Of a stretch of DNA of 13,930 bases, positions 13,906 through 13,930 are shown one piece after another (within the stretch, counting starts at the first letter, position 1; the number at the start of each line of letters is the position of its first letter). The notes under the pieces were generated by a model, which saw nothing but the letters and a program-made list of their open reading frames with translations, had not been told where the DNA came from and did no database searches. The DNA is from Deltaproteobacteria bacterium. GTDB taxonomy: Bacteria > Desulfobacterota > UBA8473. The position numbers and the translations under genes were made by a program. Location: assembly GCA_030623035.1 (NCBI GenBank), contig JAUXFK010000044.1, positions 1 through 13,930 of the forward strand, given 5' to 3'.

Positions 13906-13930
13906 GTTTCCATCTGGAAATCAGCAATTC

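Overview
The window looks like a chromosomal segment of a moderately low-GC, anaerobic Gram-negative bacterium. A Desulfobacterota (delta-proteobacterial) sulfate reducer or syntroph fits best. This is an inference from the queA-tgt-yajC-secD order, the iron-sulfur genes, the sigma-54 regulator, the B12-type acyl-CoA mutase and the small palindromic repeats; no marker gene fixes the lineage.

Left part (267-5455, minus strand): a leftward operon in the order DUF2065 membrane protein, queA, tgt, yajC, class I methyltransferase, secD. A near-consensus sigma-70 promoter (TTGACA, 17 bp, TATGAT) lies just upstream. queA and tgt make queuosine in tRNA, and YajC and SecD belong to the Sec translocon. 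Three things are odd: the queA 3' end is frameshifted at an A8 run, a methyltransferase sits between yajC and secD, and no secF follows secD within the window.

Middle part (5895-9082, plus strand): a PEBP-family protein (YbhB/YbcL type) with two plausible starts, then an iron-sulfur pair: an IscU/NifU-type scaffold with a C-terminal zinc ribbon and an IscS/NifS-type protein. The IscS/NifS-like protein keeps the catalytic cysteine but lacks the PLP-binding lysine (Gln205) and the substrate-binding arginine, so it is probably not a working cysteine desulfurase. A TIGR02757/DUF2400 protein follows. This non-canonical pair is the most interesting system here; a sulfide-fed or structural role is an inference.

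Right part: a sigma-54-dependent activator (GAF-PAS-AAA+-Fis) with a CxxxCxxC motif in its PAS domain (9451-11292, plus), a short transposase-like HTH fragment (minus), and a B12-dependent acyl-CoA mutase large subunit (11942-13621, minus). The mutase has replacements at all four classical methylmalonyl-CoA mutase active-site positions checked, so its substrate is uncertain.

The long intergenic gaps hold three different inverted-repeat (MITE-like) elements, at 5670-5819, 9151-9356 and 11779-11929. The leftmost 266 bp hold degenerate short repeats. No rRNA, tRNA or CRISPR array was recognised.
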